Assembly: GCF_963662255.1 (NCBI RefSeq)
Contig: NC_085047.1
Coordinates: 52,140,006-52,204,005 of the forward strand
Reading direction: 5' to 3'
Source: Cinclus cinclus
Taxonomy: Eukaryota > Chordata > Aves > Passeriformes > Cinclidae
DNA length: 64,000 bases
The first letter of the stretch is position 1; every line of letters starts with the position of its first letter. Below are positions 1-11,460 of this stretch, piece after piece. A program made the position numbers and the translations under genes. The notes beneath the pieces are model-generated. The model was not told where the DNA came from and ran no database searches. It was given only the letters and a program-made list of their open reading frames with translations.

Positions 1-3000
1 TTACTTCAGTATATGAAATCACATGCATCTGTCCCTGTAATACCTCTCTGGCAACTTAAGATCTGCATTGGATGGGTAAAATAAATGGATTTCATTTCAA
101 CATACTCAATTTGAATTTTTCAAACAACTTCATAATTTCTGATACCACAAAAAATAATTGGTCACAATAATTTACCTCAAGTTGTTGCAAGGGCAACAGG
201 AAAATCCTGATTTGCATGCCCCATGGAATAAAAATATATAATTGAATTTCATAGTTTCAATCTTTTATTATTAGAAATTGGTAAATTCTCCAGTTCTATC
301 AGTTGTAATGCTCTCTTAGTGACACATTGCAAAATGATTTTCATATTGTAATGAGGAAAAAAAAATTGTGTAAAAAATAAAATTAAATAAAATAAAATAA
401 ACATTTTCCAGGCCCAAAATCCCTTTCTTTTTTTCCCCACTTCAACCTTTTTTAAAGTGAAAGCAGTGAGGTGGAAGCTAAAACTTGAACAGCTTAAGGA
501 TATTGATTCATTCTTACTTGACAGGTGGAATAATGGTTGCAGCACTAACCACAGCAATTACAGCATTAAAATGTCAAGAAATTAGAGGTCAGAATAACAG
601 ATAATTTTCTTCCTTTTGTCAGATTAAAAATTGACATTCTTTGACAGCACAGGATTTCTGGCTGAGAAAATTATGACAGCTTAACTCATCTTGTACTTGT
701 AAGGCAGTAATTGATAATGAACTTTACCATGACAGTCTTCTCCTGTGGAGAAACATGACAGAACATCCCTGGTACAAAGCCTGTATCTCTTTTTAATATG
801 TAAACAGTAGTTATATTGGACATTAGATGTTATTTGGAATTGTCTTTACTGTTAGTTTACATCATAATCCAAATCCTTTTCTGCTAGACAGTCTTGGCTG
901 ACTTCAGGGGATTGATGCTGAGAATGCTAATATATAAAGAACAATACAGGAAATGTGGTTTATTTATAGTGCTTTGGTGTTATGGGTGCATTACTGTTAC
1001 TGCTCCACTTCTTCGGTCAAATATAGTTCTTCTCCTGGTTTCTCCCAGAATATCTGTAGGTTTTAGGAGCCCCTTTCTTCCCCAGCCACCTGGACATGGG
1101 GGCACTCAAAAATCCATTGAGCTGTGCTTTTTTCAAGTTAGGAACTTGTATAACACATAGTGTTGTGGCTGAAAGGAAACAACACAGCCATACTGGTCAT
1201 TAAAAAATGCAATAGACGAGACAAAATTATTTTTATTTATTGCTACCTAAATTTAATGCCTTGTAGATGAAACACAAAATAATTCAGTGGACAGCTTTGT
1301 GCATAAGAGGCTAATCATACATAGTACTGAAAGCACATCTCCTTGCAGAAAAGTACCATTTGGGGATTTTTGATTGTTGTGTTGGTTTTTATTTTTTAAT
1401 CATAGCCAGATCTCTGTTTATTTCTTTTTTTTTTTTTTTTCATGCTTTCACCCTGTTTTTTTATTAGAAATATTTTGGAAAATCATTTCATCTTTTGGTT
1501 TGCTTTGGACTTAAAGCTAACTTTGTATCCTCCTTGTGTTGAACTGCAAATCCAGCTTAGCAGTGCAGTACAATGACTTCCCTGTGAGATGCTGCATCTT
1601 CATCATATACTTGCATCTCCCCAGTCCAGCAGGAATTATTGCAAGGGTGTAGTAAAGCAAGGCACTGTGAACCTAGAGGGCTCAGATATTCTTCCTGAGC
1701 ACCTGTCAAGATACCTGAGCATACTTGCAACTCACACAGCAAATTGAAAAATGATTAAAATTGCTAGTGTTTGACAGGCAGTTGCTGTGCCCATAAACTA
1801 ATCCTAGTAGGACAGTTTTTCTGGCAGCTAACAGAGCATATGGCCTATGCAATATTTATTTCTTTGGTGATGACTTGATATTTAGCATATTTAAATAATT
1901 TGAAAAGTCATAATGATGTGGTAGTCTTGCAGTGCTTTACAGCTACCCTCATTTCTGGGTTATATTTTTCCTCTTATATTTTCTTCTGTTATCTCTTTCT
2001 TTGATCTGACAGGAATAACAAAGCATCCCTCTGGATCTGCTATAGTGAAATATGCCCACAGGAAGCAGAGTAGATCACATCAGTTTTCACTTCTTTTTTT
2101 TTAATCCTTTCTTTTTTCCCCCCCTCCTTGCTGAAACACTTTTTGCTACTACAGAGGGCTGACATGATAGGGCTGTCAAGACTCAGCAAGATAGATATAT
2201 CTTTAACAAAGGGAGCTGGAATGCTAGCCCTTCCCTGGTGACTGAACCTGGCAAATTTATGAGGAAAAAATTAACACACTATTCTAATAGCACTATCTAA
2301 CACTTTCAAGGTAGTGCCAGCCCTTGCCACCAAGTGCTTGTTCTTCCATTCTCTCAGAGTTATCTTATTTATTCTGATTTCGTTTTTAACTTGTTAAGAA
2401 CTTTTTCTTCTGGGAGTTCTTTCTTTGATGTGACAAGAATATCAAAACCACCCCTACGGATCTGCTTGATTGAATTGTACCCACAGCACTGGCCACTTCT
2501 ATGTTCACTTGTATTTAATTGCCTCCATACAAGGGATGGTCTTTGCTTCCTTTCTAGGAGCAGTCCTGTTTAAGCATGAATATGGGTAGTGGTGAAATTA
2601 GTTGGAAGCTGCATATAGTATCAATATCTGCTATTTTCAAAGTTAAGTTAAGGAATTCAGGCTCTCATCAAAGTAGAAATTATTTTCCTAAGGGCTAAGG
2701 GCTCTGATATTCTCTAAGAAATGCATATTGCATTCTATTGATTTTTGTCAAGAAATCTAGTTCTTTTTCATTCCCAAATAATGCTTTTTCTAGATATATA
2801 GAACAAGGATTTCTCTTCCAAATTTATACTGTTTTGAGGGGGAAAGCCTTGATTATTTTGTTCTATTTTTGGCCTGTGTGTTTTATTTCATTAAGAGATT
2901 ATCAGCAGAATATTAATAGATTTTTTTAATGTTTCACTCCGGGAGCCTGTTTGGTTATAATATATTAATTTGTATGTCTTTCTGGTGAGTTTCAGAGCTC

Positions 3001-6000
3001 TGTATCATCCTCTAAATGGAAATGGGAAAGTTGTTGTTTGCTATTAGTTTGTTATGATAACTCCCTGTAGTTCAAGAAGCAAAACACAGGGACTTTTTAA
3101 GGGTAAGTTATTTATTTCTGTAGGTAAAGATTCCTGCAGAAGACACAGAATATAGGAAAAGACATATGAAATCAGAATATTCAATAAGGAATTTATATAA
3201 ATTGCATGAGGTCAGTTACCACACAGTAATTGCCCATTATATAGACTTGAACATTAATGGGTGCACTTTCATATGTTTGTTGTTCAGAGGAAAGGGCTTT
3301 TAGAAGGTGTTTGCTTCAGAATAACCAAAACATTTTAATTATGCATCCAGTTAAATGGTGAAATTACTTTTTGGGAGGATCTACTCTATGTAACACGAGC
3401 CATTTATGACAAGGAATCAAAAATCATATACAGATCCACAGAGCGCCAATTTAAAAACATCCTTCTACCATTGCTCTAAAGAATCATCCATAGTTAGATT
3501 AATGATTGATCATGAGAGATTGTCAGTATTTCAAAGAATCCATGATTATCTGAATTCAAGACCATTCCTGGTCATCCTGTGACACATTTATGGAAATTCT
3601 GAACCTTTTCAGAATCAAAAAAAGACATAGTCTCTTACAGTAAAACAAATGGCATTTTTTTTGTGGCATACAGGTGGGGTTTTGTCCAAAATGACCTATT
3701 AGAAGGTTTGTGATATATCGTTTATTGTACTTGTGATTAAAATGCTGTTTATCCAGGCAGAGCTAAGCCCTGCCATTCAGTGAACACCCCCAGCTTTACA
3801 CTGAGTGTTCAGACAGAAGAGCTGATGATAATTTATTAAGATGGTGAGACTTGAATCAGCCTATTTATTACATATTTCAGATCATTCATTCATCAAAGGA
3901 ATACTTCCATGAATTTGTAAATAACCCATATTCCAGAAAAATATCTTCTAATACTTCAGCCTACTTAAAGTATTATTTGGAATAAATTGTTTCACCCAAT
4001 TCTCATCTACATTAGAAATTCCATCTGCATTTCAAACCCTGGAGTCTTACCCAAACTGAGTTTAATGTTTTGCCAATAGGAAAAGAACATTAACCGCAAT
4101 TGCTCTCTTTTATTGCAGAAATATATAAATTATAGGTCTTGTGCATGAAAATTTCTTCTTTATTGTCTGGGGGTTTTTGTTGTTTTTCTCCATATGGATG
4201 GCAGGTACCAATTATTGATTTTTAAAATTAGCAACAACCATTTTCACATACACTTAAAGTAATATTTTATGCAAGAGAGAGAGAGATGTGGTGAGGATTA
4301 CTGCAACCAATTGTAACAGAAATAGCTGGAAGGGGGTTCTTTTTTTCCTATTAGCACAGATTTCAGTTGTATTATGCTGTCATTACCTCAGCATAAATTA
4401 ACCATTATTCAAAACATTTCCCACAGAGTAGTTTATTGGAGCAGATATTACTCAGTCTAAGTGTCTAGTCATTCACTTAGAAAGATGCAAAGCTGAGCAT
4501 TCTAAATGTTTTAAACATATTGATAATGTGCCTCTTTAATGCCATTTTGATGCCTGTATACAGTATATCTATATTATTGTTTTCAATTTATGTCAAGAAC
4601 AAAGTGAAGTTTTGAAGAATGTGTTCTGGGAAATAATCCAAACAGAATTATTTCTTTATAAACTAAACCCTGCAAATAACTGAGAACATTTTAAATGTAA
4701 CAGTATAACCTTGTTACAAAAGTGAAATTCTAATATACACTGAAACCTGATGAATACTATATGTGACACCTCTCAGTTCTAACTGCTTCCCCATCAGTCC
4801 TTGTTCAGATGTGAGTTTTGAAAGTTTGCCTGCTCTCTGAAATAGATCCTATGTCCTGCAGTGGATAAATTGAAGGTTGGCAGATGGCTGGAGCCACATC
4901 ATAAGCACAATTTGTAGTAAAGAGTATGGGCTTTCAAAATCTCTGCGCACCTTCTTAAGGTGGGAACAAGACAGAAGATTTGTGATAGAAAGATGAAGCT
5001 GAGAGCAAAGAGATAAAGCCTGCATTTACTTTCTGTTCAGATGAAAAATGAAACCACTAATGTTATATTGCCACATTCTTTACTTAATTTTATTTTGTTT
5101 ACAAGAAAATATTTTATTCAAGGGGTTTGAGATTATTTTTTTTGTCACTGCAGTAGAACACGAAGCCACATTTTTCATTTTGTATAGTTTTATGTTTATA
5201 AAACAAGAACAAAATACACATACTAGGTACTTTGGTTTACTGAGACTGTTCTGCTTTCCAAGCATTAAAAATGTCTTCAGTCATCATGGTTTATTTCAAT
5301 AATAAACCAGAAGAAAGAACATCACAGCTAAAATGCATTCTTTGATGACTAAGTACCCTTTCCTCTTTTATTATTGCCCAGCTTTCAGAAGGCCTGTTCT
5401 GCTGTTTGCTTCCCTGTTTTCGTGAAGTGGAACTTCTTAATTTTAAAAATAAGTAGAAATAAGTATGATGTGTATGTTCTGCATAATGGCTTTCTGAAAC
5501 TTGTGCAAGTCATTCTTCTGGCAGCAAAGGTCACTAATCATTTGAGGTATTAATAATATTTATTTTACATAACAATTATATTCTCTAGACTTAATCTTAT
5601 ACCTTCATTTATTTGCTTCTACATAAAAGATGCCATTGTCCCAGCAGTTCAAAAGATGACCTGCTTATGATTATCTGAATTCTTGTCACCTTCTGGCCAA
5701 ACTGTTGCAGAGCATGAGCAGTAGCTAATAGGGCCTGTTTCAAGTTTTGGTTGAACTTTGTAATGATATATTATTTTCTATATGGGTTTACCAAAAAGAT
5801 CTCAGAGAGTTCAGCGAAGAGCATCCTAGTGTAGTGAGAGTACAGGGAAGACTGACTTAGGGACAGGATTTCAAGAGCTTGACAGAAAATAAAAGTCAAA
5901 GCAGATGTGTGGCAGAAAGGCAGGAATATGAAGAGTTGCTCATGCCAATGTATATAGGGACATTGTTAGCCTTGGTGCCAGATTAACTAGCACTTACAGG

Positions 6001-7709
6001 GCCAAATTCAGGTGTAAAAGTTTAGATATAATGGCAGAAATTTATGAAGATCTATAGGCTACATTTTCACTGTACACATCTCACAAGAGATATTGTAGAA
6101 GCCTCCTTAAATGGATCACCGCAGACTAGAATGAGCAAACACTGTAAAAAATGGATTTTTAGGAAGAATGTGCAGTGTGGAAAGATGGAAAAAATGTGAC
6201 TTTTTTCACCTGCATCTTTTATTTTGCTATGTTTTGTTATGGTGACAGCTTCAAGCATAACATGAAAACAACTGCTTTGTAAGTAATTGCATTAATCTGT
6301 GCCTCCCTTGATTATATTGACTTCCATTCTATGTTAAAGTGGGTTTTTTTCTGTTTTAATTCAATAATATATTTATAAATTTTTAATTTCAGAAAAATTA
6401 ATGTAGAATTTGGTTTTCGGGAGCTTTTTTAATTGATACATTGCAGATGAAAATTTTTCCAGACAGCCAGGTCTTCACAGCTCTTAATTGTTTAAGACCC
6501 TGTCTGAGTCGTTGATCCTTTGGTGATTTAAGCAGACCAAAGTAAAAGGGTTTAAAATTTGTGTCAGTAGGTGTCCTGAGCATCTATCATGTATAGACTG
6601 CTATCCAGCAAGCATAGTTTGCTACAGTTCCTACAACCAAACCCGGTTGCATATAATTGATCGCAAGCCACAAAAATTAAATACTATTCTAAATACTCAC
6701 AGTTTTTTTGTTTTTTTTTTTAATATTGCCAAATTTGTCAGGAGGTGACACAAAATGTGTAGTAGTTTTATAGAACAGAATGCAAAAGTGTGTATTTCCT
6801 AAGACAAAAGGAGGAGAGTATAGAGGAGGGAAATGTAACTGAAGTGGAAGAAGAGTAAGGTAAAATCTTGAGGCTTTTTCTTATAAAAGGATAAACTCAA
6901 TTGATGGACATAAAAATCATGCAAGAGGTGGAAGTACTGATGCTTTTTTGTTCTTTAAAAAATTATTCCCTCACAAACTAGGCTTGTAATTGCAGAAACT
7001 TTACATGCATTATTGTTTATTTTTAAAGGTTTAATAGTTAATTTTTGGAGGCTCACAATTTAGCTTTTAAAATAAAAAGCATAGTTAAAATCATCTGTAA
7101 GCAAGCACTGCGAAAGCTCTTAGTCACAAAAAAATACTAATTAGAAAAAAATGGACAAAGTTTCAAATTTTCAGCAAAAACTCCTACTGGTATTACTGCT
7201 GCCTTTTTATGAATAGTATGCCTATATTCAAAGGACTTTGTGCTCCTAAAAATGACAATTAAAAACATATATTGTCTTAAACAAAATAAAATATGAGGAG
7301 AGCTAATAAATAAAATCAAACCTGATGAAGTCACAAACACATTTTCTCTTCTATCTGCACAGATTAAAATTTTGCAGTGTGTTAAGAGGCATTACACTAT
7401 TTGGATGACATTAGCATCTCTGAAAACCATGGGAAATAGCCCAATACTACTTCCTTGGCTTCAATCCAAATAACTCCCAAAGGACTTAACAAGTCTAGGG
7501 TGCTTGTATTTGATTCTCATGCTGGTTAGCTTTTCTTTTTTTTCTGGCAGCTGTGTGGGAAGCAGTAAGCCAGGATATTTTTGCTTCTGTGACCATTCAT
7601 GGCTCATGAAATAGTCATCCACCTTGAGAGTCAGGGATCCTTCAGAATTATTAAATCCCAGCATTTCCTGAAAAATACCACAGCTTTTTTTAAATTGCTG
7701 CATTGGCCT

Positions 7710-7909
7710 NNNNNNNNNNNNNNNNNNNNNNNNNNNNNNNNNNNNNNNNNNNNNNNNNNNNNNNNNNNNNNNNNNNNNNNNNNNNNNNNNNNNNNNNNNN
7801 NNNNNNNNNNNNNNNNNNNNNNNNNNNNNNNNNNNNNNNNNNNNNNNNNNNNNNNNNNNNNNNNNNNNNNNNNNNNNNNNNNNNNNNNNNNNNNNNNNNN
7901 NNNNNNNNN
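7710..7909. other. Assembly gap (200 N)
   Basis: Exactly 200 undetermined bases. The round number suggests a placeholder size, so the true length is unknown. Flanks are ordinary AT-rich intronic sequence. Confidence 0.99.
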
Positions 7910-8144
7910 TACAATGAGAGTCTCCACTGAGAAAATGCATCTGCTTTTGGTTGGTTAGGTTTGGTTTGTAATGTAAATACAAACTAGGACACATCTGCAA
8001 TTTTGTGTGCTGTAATGCTTTGATTACCATCCCATAAAGAAGTAATACAAAGGAGTAGTATCAAAAGGGAAATTCCATGTTGCAGGTGTACATTTTAGTA
8101 ATTTGCATTGCACAATCAAGATGTCAAAGAGAAGTTTGTTCCAT

Positions 8145-8260
8145 AGACCTAAACACCAGATGGGAAAGATCATCTAGACTGCCCTCTCACCCAGCAAATT
8201 ACATAGTGCTTTTGCCCATTTAGCCTTTTGGATCTGACTATCAGGGTTGGTGTCTGAATA
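8145..8260 (-). repeat. Possible old CR1-family 3' fragment
   Basis: The stretch agatgggaaagatcatctag followed by actgccctc resembles the antisense 3' end of sauropsid CR1 elements (donor-like phrase gatcatctagtc-cc). It is short and diverged, so the call is tentative. Confidence 0.3.
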
Positions 8261-8904
8261 ATGAAGAGGATATTGAAGTGCTTCCTTATGTAGGTAGAGT
8301 TCAGGTGATAAGAAATTATTTCAGACAGTCACCTTAAATATTTATAGTCCAAAAACAACAACAGTTTTTTTGTTTTAAAAGAAATTAATTCATGTCTTTG
8401 GAAAAGATGAAATTGCTTTTTAAACTGAGAGGATTCTTTGTTTCAGAGGTACTTATTAGGTGCTCATTGAAAAATGTTTTAAGGGCAATTTTCAGTTTCT
8501 AAAAATAAAAAACCCTGATTGCCTGGGTTTCAAAACCTTAACTATTTATGTCATTAAGTTGCATATTTGATGAATTATTGAATCATGCTATTATATCTCT
8601 TAAAATTAATTTAGCAGTAAAATATTTTTTAATCTTTGTGCTCCATAATTTAATGATCAAAGAAAGCAACTTTTTTTTAACAAACTTAATACAGATTTGG
8701 GCAAGTGATGACAGAGCCATGATTTAATCTGGCATGACATCAATGAGCACAAGAGTTTCAGTACACATTACCAATCTATATAGGACAGAAATAATTATAA
8801 ACATAAACATAAGAAATGCAATAGTTTAACTGAAGACAATAATGGCTTGAAATGAGAATAGTAATTTTTTTCAATGTGGTGGATGACCTCATTACTTTCT
8901 AAAG

Positions 8905-9200
8905 CTACCTGAGATGGAGGGGTGGACAGGGAGATGCTGAGCTCTTACCTCTGGTATTCAGAGACACATGAAAATGTTTCAAAGTTGTGCCAGGGAAAGT
9001 CTGTACTTAACATTAAGAAGCTTTTCTTTGTTGAATGTGTGGTCAACCACTGTAACAGACTTTCTGAAGAGGTGGCCAATGCCTGAAGCCTCTCAGTGTT
9101 TAAGAGGCATTTGTATGATGCCCTTAACAATGCTCTATCTTTTGGCCAAACCTGAAGTGGTCAGGCAGTTGGACTAGGTACATTCCAGCTGAAATATGTA
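8905..9200 (+). repeat. CR1 LINE 3' fragment
   Basis: Resembles the 3' region of avian CR1 in order: gctgagctctt-ctctggta, caaagttgtgccaggga, acattaagaagc-ttt-ctt, gtggtcaa-cactgtaacaga, tcagtgtttaagaggcattt, gcagttggacta, ttccagctgaaata. Divergence and small deletions near the end indicate an old, inactive 5'-truncated copy. Confidence 0.8.
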
Positions 9201-9857
9201 AGTCTAGGCTAGACTTTGCAAAAGAGAGAGATAAAAAAATCCTGAATGTATTTGTAAACAAAACTATGAATAAATATATTAGTTTCTTCAGTTCTGGGGT
9301 ATGTTTAGGGCTTTGCACAGCATGAACTCTACAAGCGAAGGGATGCTCCCTACTCACCTTTGTATTCAGGCAAATAGCATGGAAGAAAAGGCAGTGGAAT
9401 TGTCTGTCATGAACTGGGAGCAAGACCCACATTTTAAAAAAATCACAGCTGTAAGAAGAATGTGATGAAATGAGCAGTGTGGCCTGATAAGCCCCAGTAA
9501 CAACATAGACCTTGTAAGAGGAATTTGGAGTAAAATCTTTTTGATTGAGAGTAGAACAGATTTTTTTTAGGTTTTGGTATAATTTAATGGGATTTTTTTT
9601 TTATATATCAGTGATAAATTTCTTTGTTCCAGGGAGAGTTGGAAGGGACAAGAATGAGAAAAATTATAGGATTTTTTTTTCCTTCTGGTATAGTTTGAAA
9701 GGGAGGGAAACACCTAATTCCTTGATATCAGCCCTTTTCAGCCTAAGGAATTTCTCCATGGTTTTCAGGGGAATGGAAGCATTTGTGCTCAGGCACGTGG
9801 GAACTTTACTAGTGAGAGAATGCTTGAAAGAGTAAGGAACACTTTTAGCTAAACCTG

Positions 9858-9871
9858 TCCTGCCGGCAGGA
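9858..9871. repeat. 14-bp perfect palindrome
   Basis: TCCTGCCGGCAGGA reads the same on both strands and contains a CpG in otherwise AT-rich intron. Its role, if any, is unknown; it may be chance. Confidence 0.5.
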
Positions 9872-11212
9872 TATTCATCTTTATGGTATTTTTAGTTCAT
9901 CTGCTTTTGTTTGTGAGATGTATTGAATTTATTTCCCACTTGCAATCCTTAACCAAATGCTTGCTTAAGCTGGCAGATTGTTTAAAATACTTTTTTTTTT
10001 TTGTCATGAGAGTCATATTGGAGTAGTAGGAGCAAGGATGAGAGAGATATAAAGGTGACAGAGGGGAGAACTAGGTACCACAATTAGTAGCTTCATGAGG
10101 TAAATGTGAGAGGTAATAGGCAGCACTCCCTGAGACAAACAAGATCACCAGTGTGACTCATGACTGTAGAGAGGAGATCTTACCTTCCACATTCTCATTC
10201 CTTTCATAGCACTCTCTCCTTTCACAGGGGAGTGAGGCAGAAGCTCAGGAGTGGACAGCTCTGGGGGGAAGCTGAAGGTCAGCTTGGAGCTGTTGGTGTT
10301 CTGCTAGGGAGCCATTTAATTGCACACAGGATCCAGTGAGATACCTCCTGTGAGGGGAATGAGCTTAAGGATGCCCCTTCTCCATTGTTAAATTAATAAA
10401 GTAGTGACCTGTGGAGAAAATCCATTTCAGTGCCCATCTTTCAGTCCCTTGAGTATCCTGATTAAATAATTGACTGTATTGAAGCCTCCAGAGCAGTTGA
10501 GTCATTGCTTGTGTTTAAACTACAGCACTTTCCTCCAAACGTACTGTAATAAAATGGAATTCAATACTCTTAATCTACTTATCAAAAATCCTGAAGATAT
10601 TGGTGCTGCTTAACATCTGTAGAAGCACAGATAAAAGCAATGTCTCACACCACTCACACAAAACAAAAACATTTCAAGCTGTTTATGCTACCCACCAAAG
10701 GGCTGTCAATCTTATTTTCTCTGAAGAAAACAGTGCTTGGGGGCTGTTGAGTGTGCTGCCTGCACAGGAGGGAGAGTACATAAAGGATTCCTACGTTTAC
10801 TTGGATGCAAAAATGAAATAAGCTTTCAGGAATGGCGGCGTTGGATGACTGTTGTGGTGGTGCATATTTCTCAAACCCCTACAGATTCTCACTCTTCATT
10901 GCATTCTGTTCCCATGCACAGGGGAAAATGGATTATAGAAAAAATTCAATGTAGTAACAAAGAAGAAAGCACACCAGGATTATGGGAATTAGTAGTAAGA
11001 AGCCTGAACATGTTAAAAAAATGTAATAAAAACATAGAGAAAGATAAAAGTTTTAGAAAGTTGACTGATCATTGTGATAATCAGTGAAGATTATTAAAAC
11101 AAGAGTACTTCACTTAAGAATAAAAATATTGTCTATCTGCAGCGCAGTCTGATTTTCAGGAATTTCTTCCCTTCATGTTTTATACTAAAAAAAGTGCTCA
11201 TGCTTTTATGTG

Positions 11213-11460
11213 CCTCTCCTCTCCTCTCCTCTCCTCTCCTCTCCTCTCCTCTCCTCTCCTCTCCTCTCCTCTCCTCTCCTCTCCTCTCCTCTCCTCTCCT
11301 CTCCTCTCCTCTCCTCTCCTCTCCTCTCCTCTCCTCTCCTCTCCTCTCCTCTCCTCTCCTCTCCTCTCCTCTCCTCTCCTCTCCTCTCCTCTCCTCTCCT
11401 CTCCTCTCCTCTCCTCTCCCCTCCCCTCCCCTCCCCTCCCCTCCCCTCCCCTCCCCTCCT
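11213..11460. repeat. Pentanucleotide microsatellite (CTCCT)40 then (CTCCC)8
   Basis: Uninterrupted CTCCT units at 11216-11415 (40 copies), preceded by a partial unit, then eight CTCCC units at 11416-11455 and one last CTCCT. The + strand is pure pyrimidine and the - strand pure purine. The CTCCC block reads as GGGGA repeats on the - strand, which is prone to G-quadruplex formation. The tract is intronic in NBEA, and copy number is likely variable between individuals or collapsed in assembly. Confidence 0.98.

Noticed and set aside
5810..6030. Possible ancient repeat relic in the upstream intron
   Set aside because: A few phrases felt MIR/CR1-like (gatctcagagagttcagcga) but the order of motifs did not hold up.
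7461..8030. 189-codon frame on the - strand and several shorter frames spanning undetermined residues
   Set aside because: They exist only because N bases in the gap are read as open; real sequence on the flanks shows no domain.
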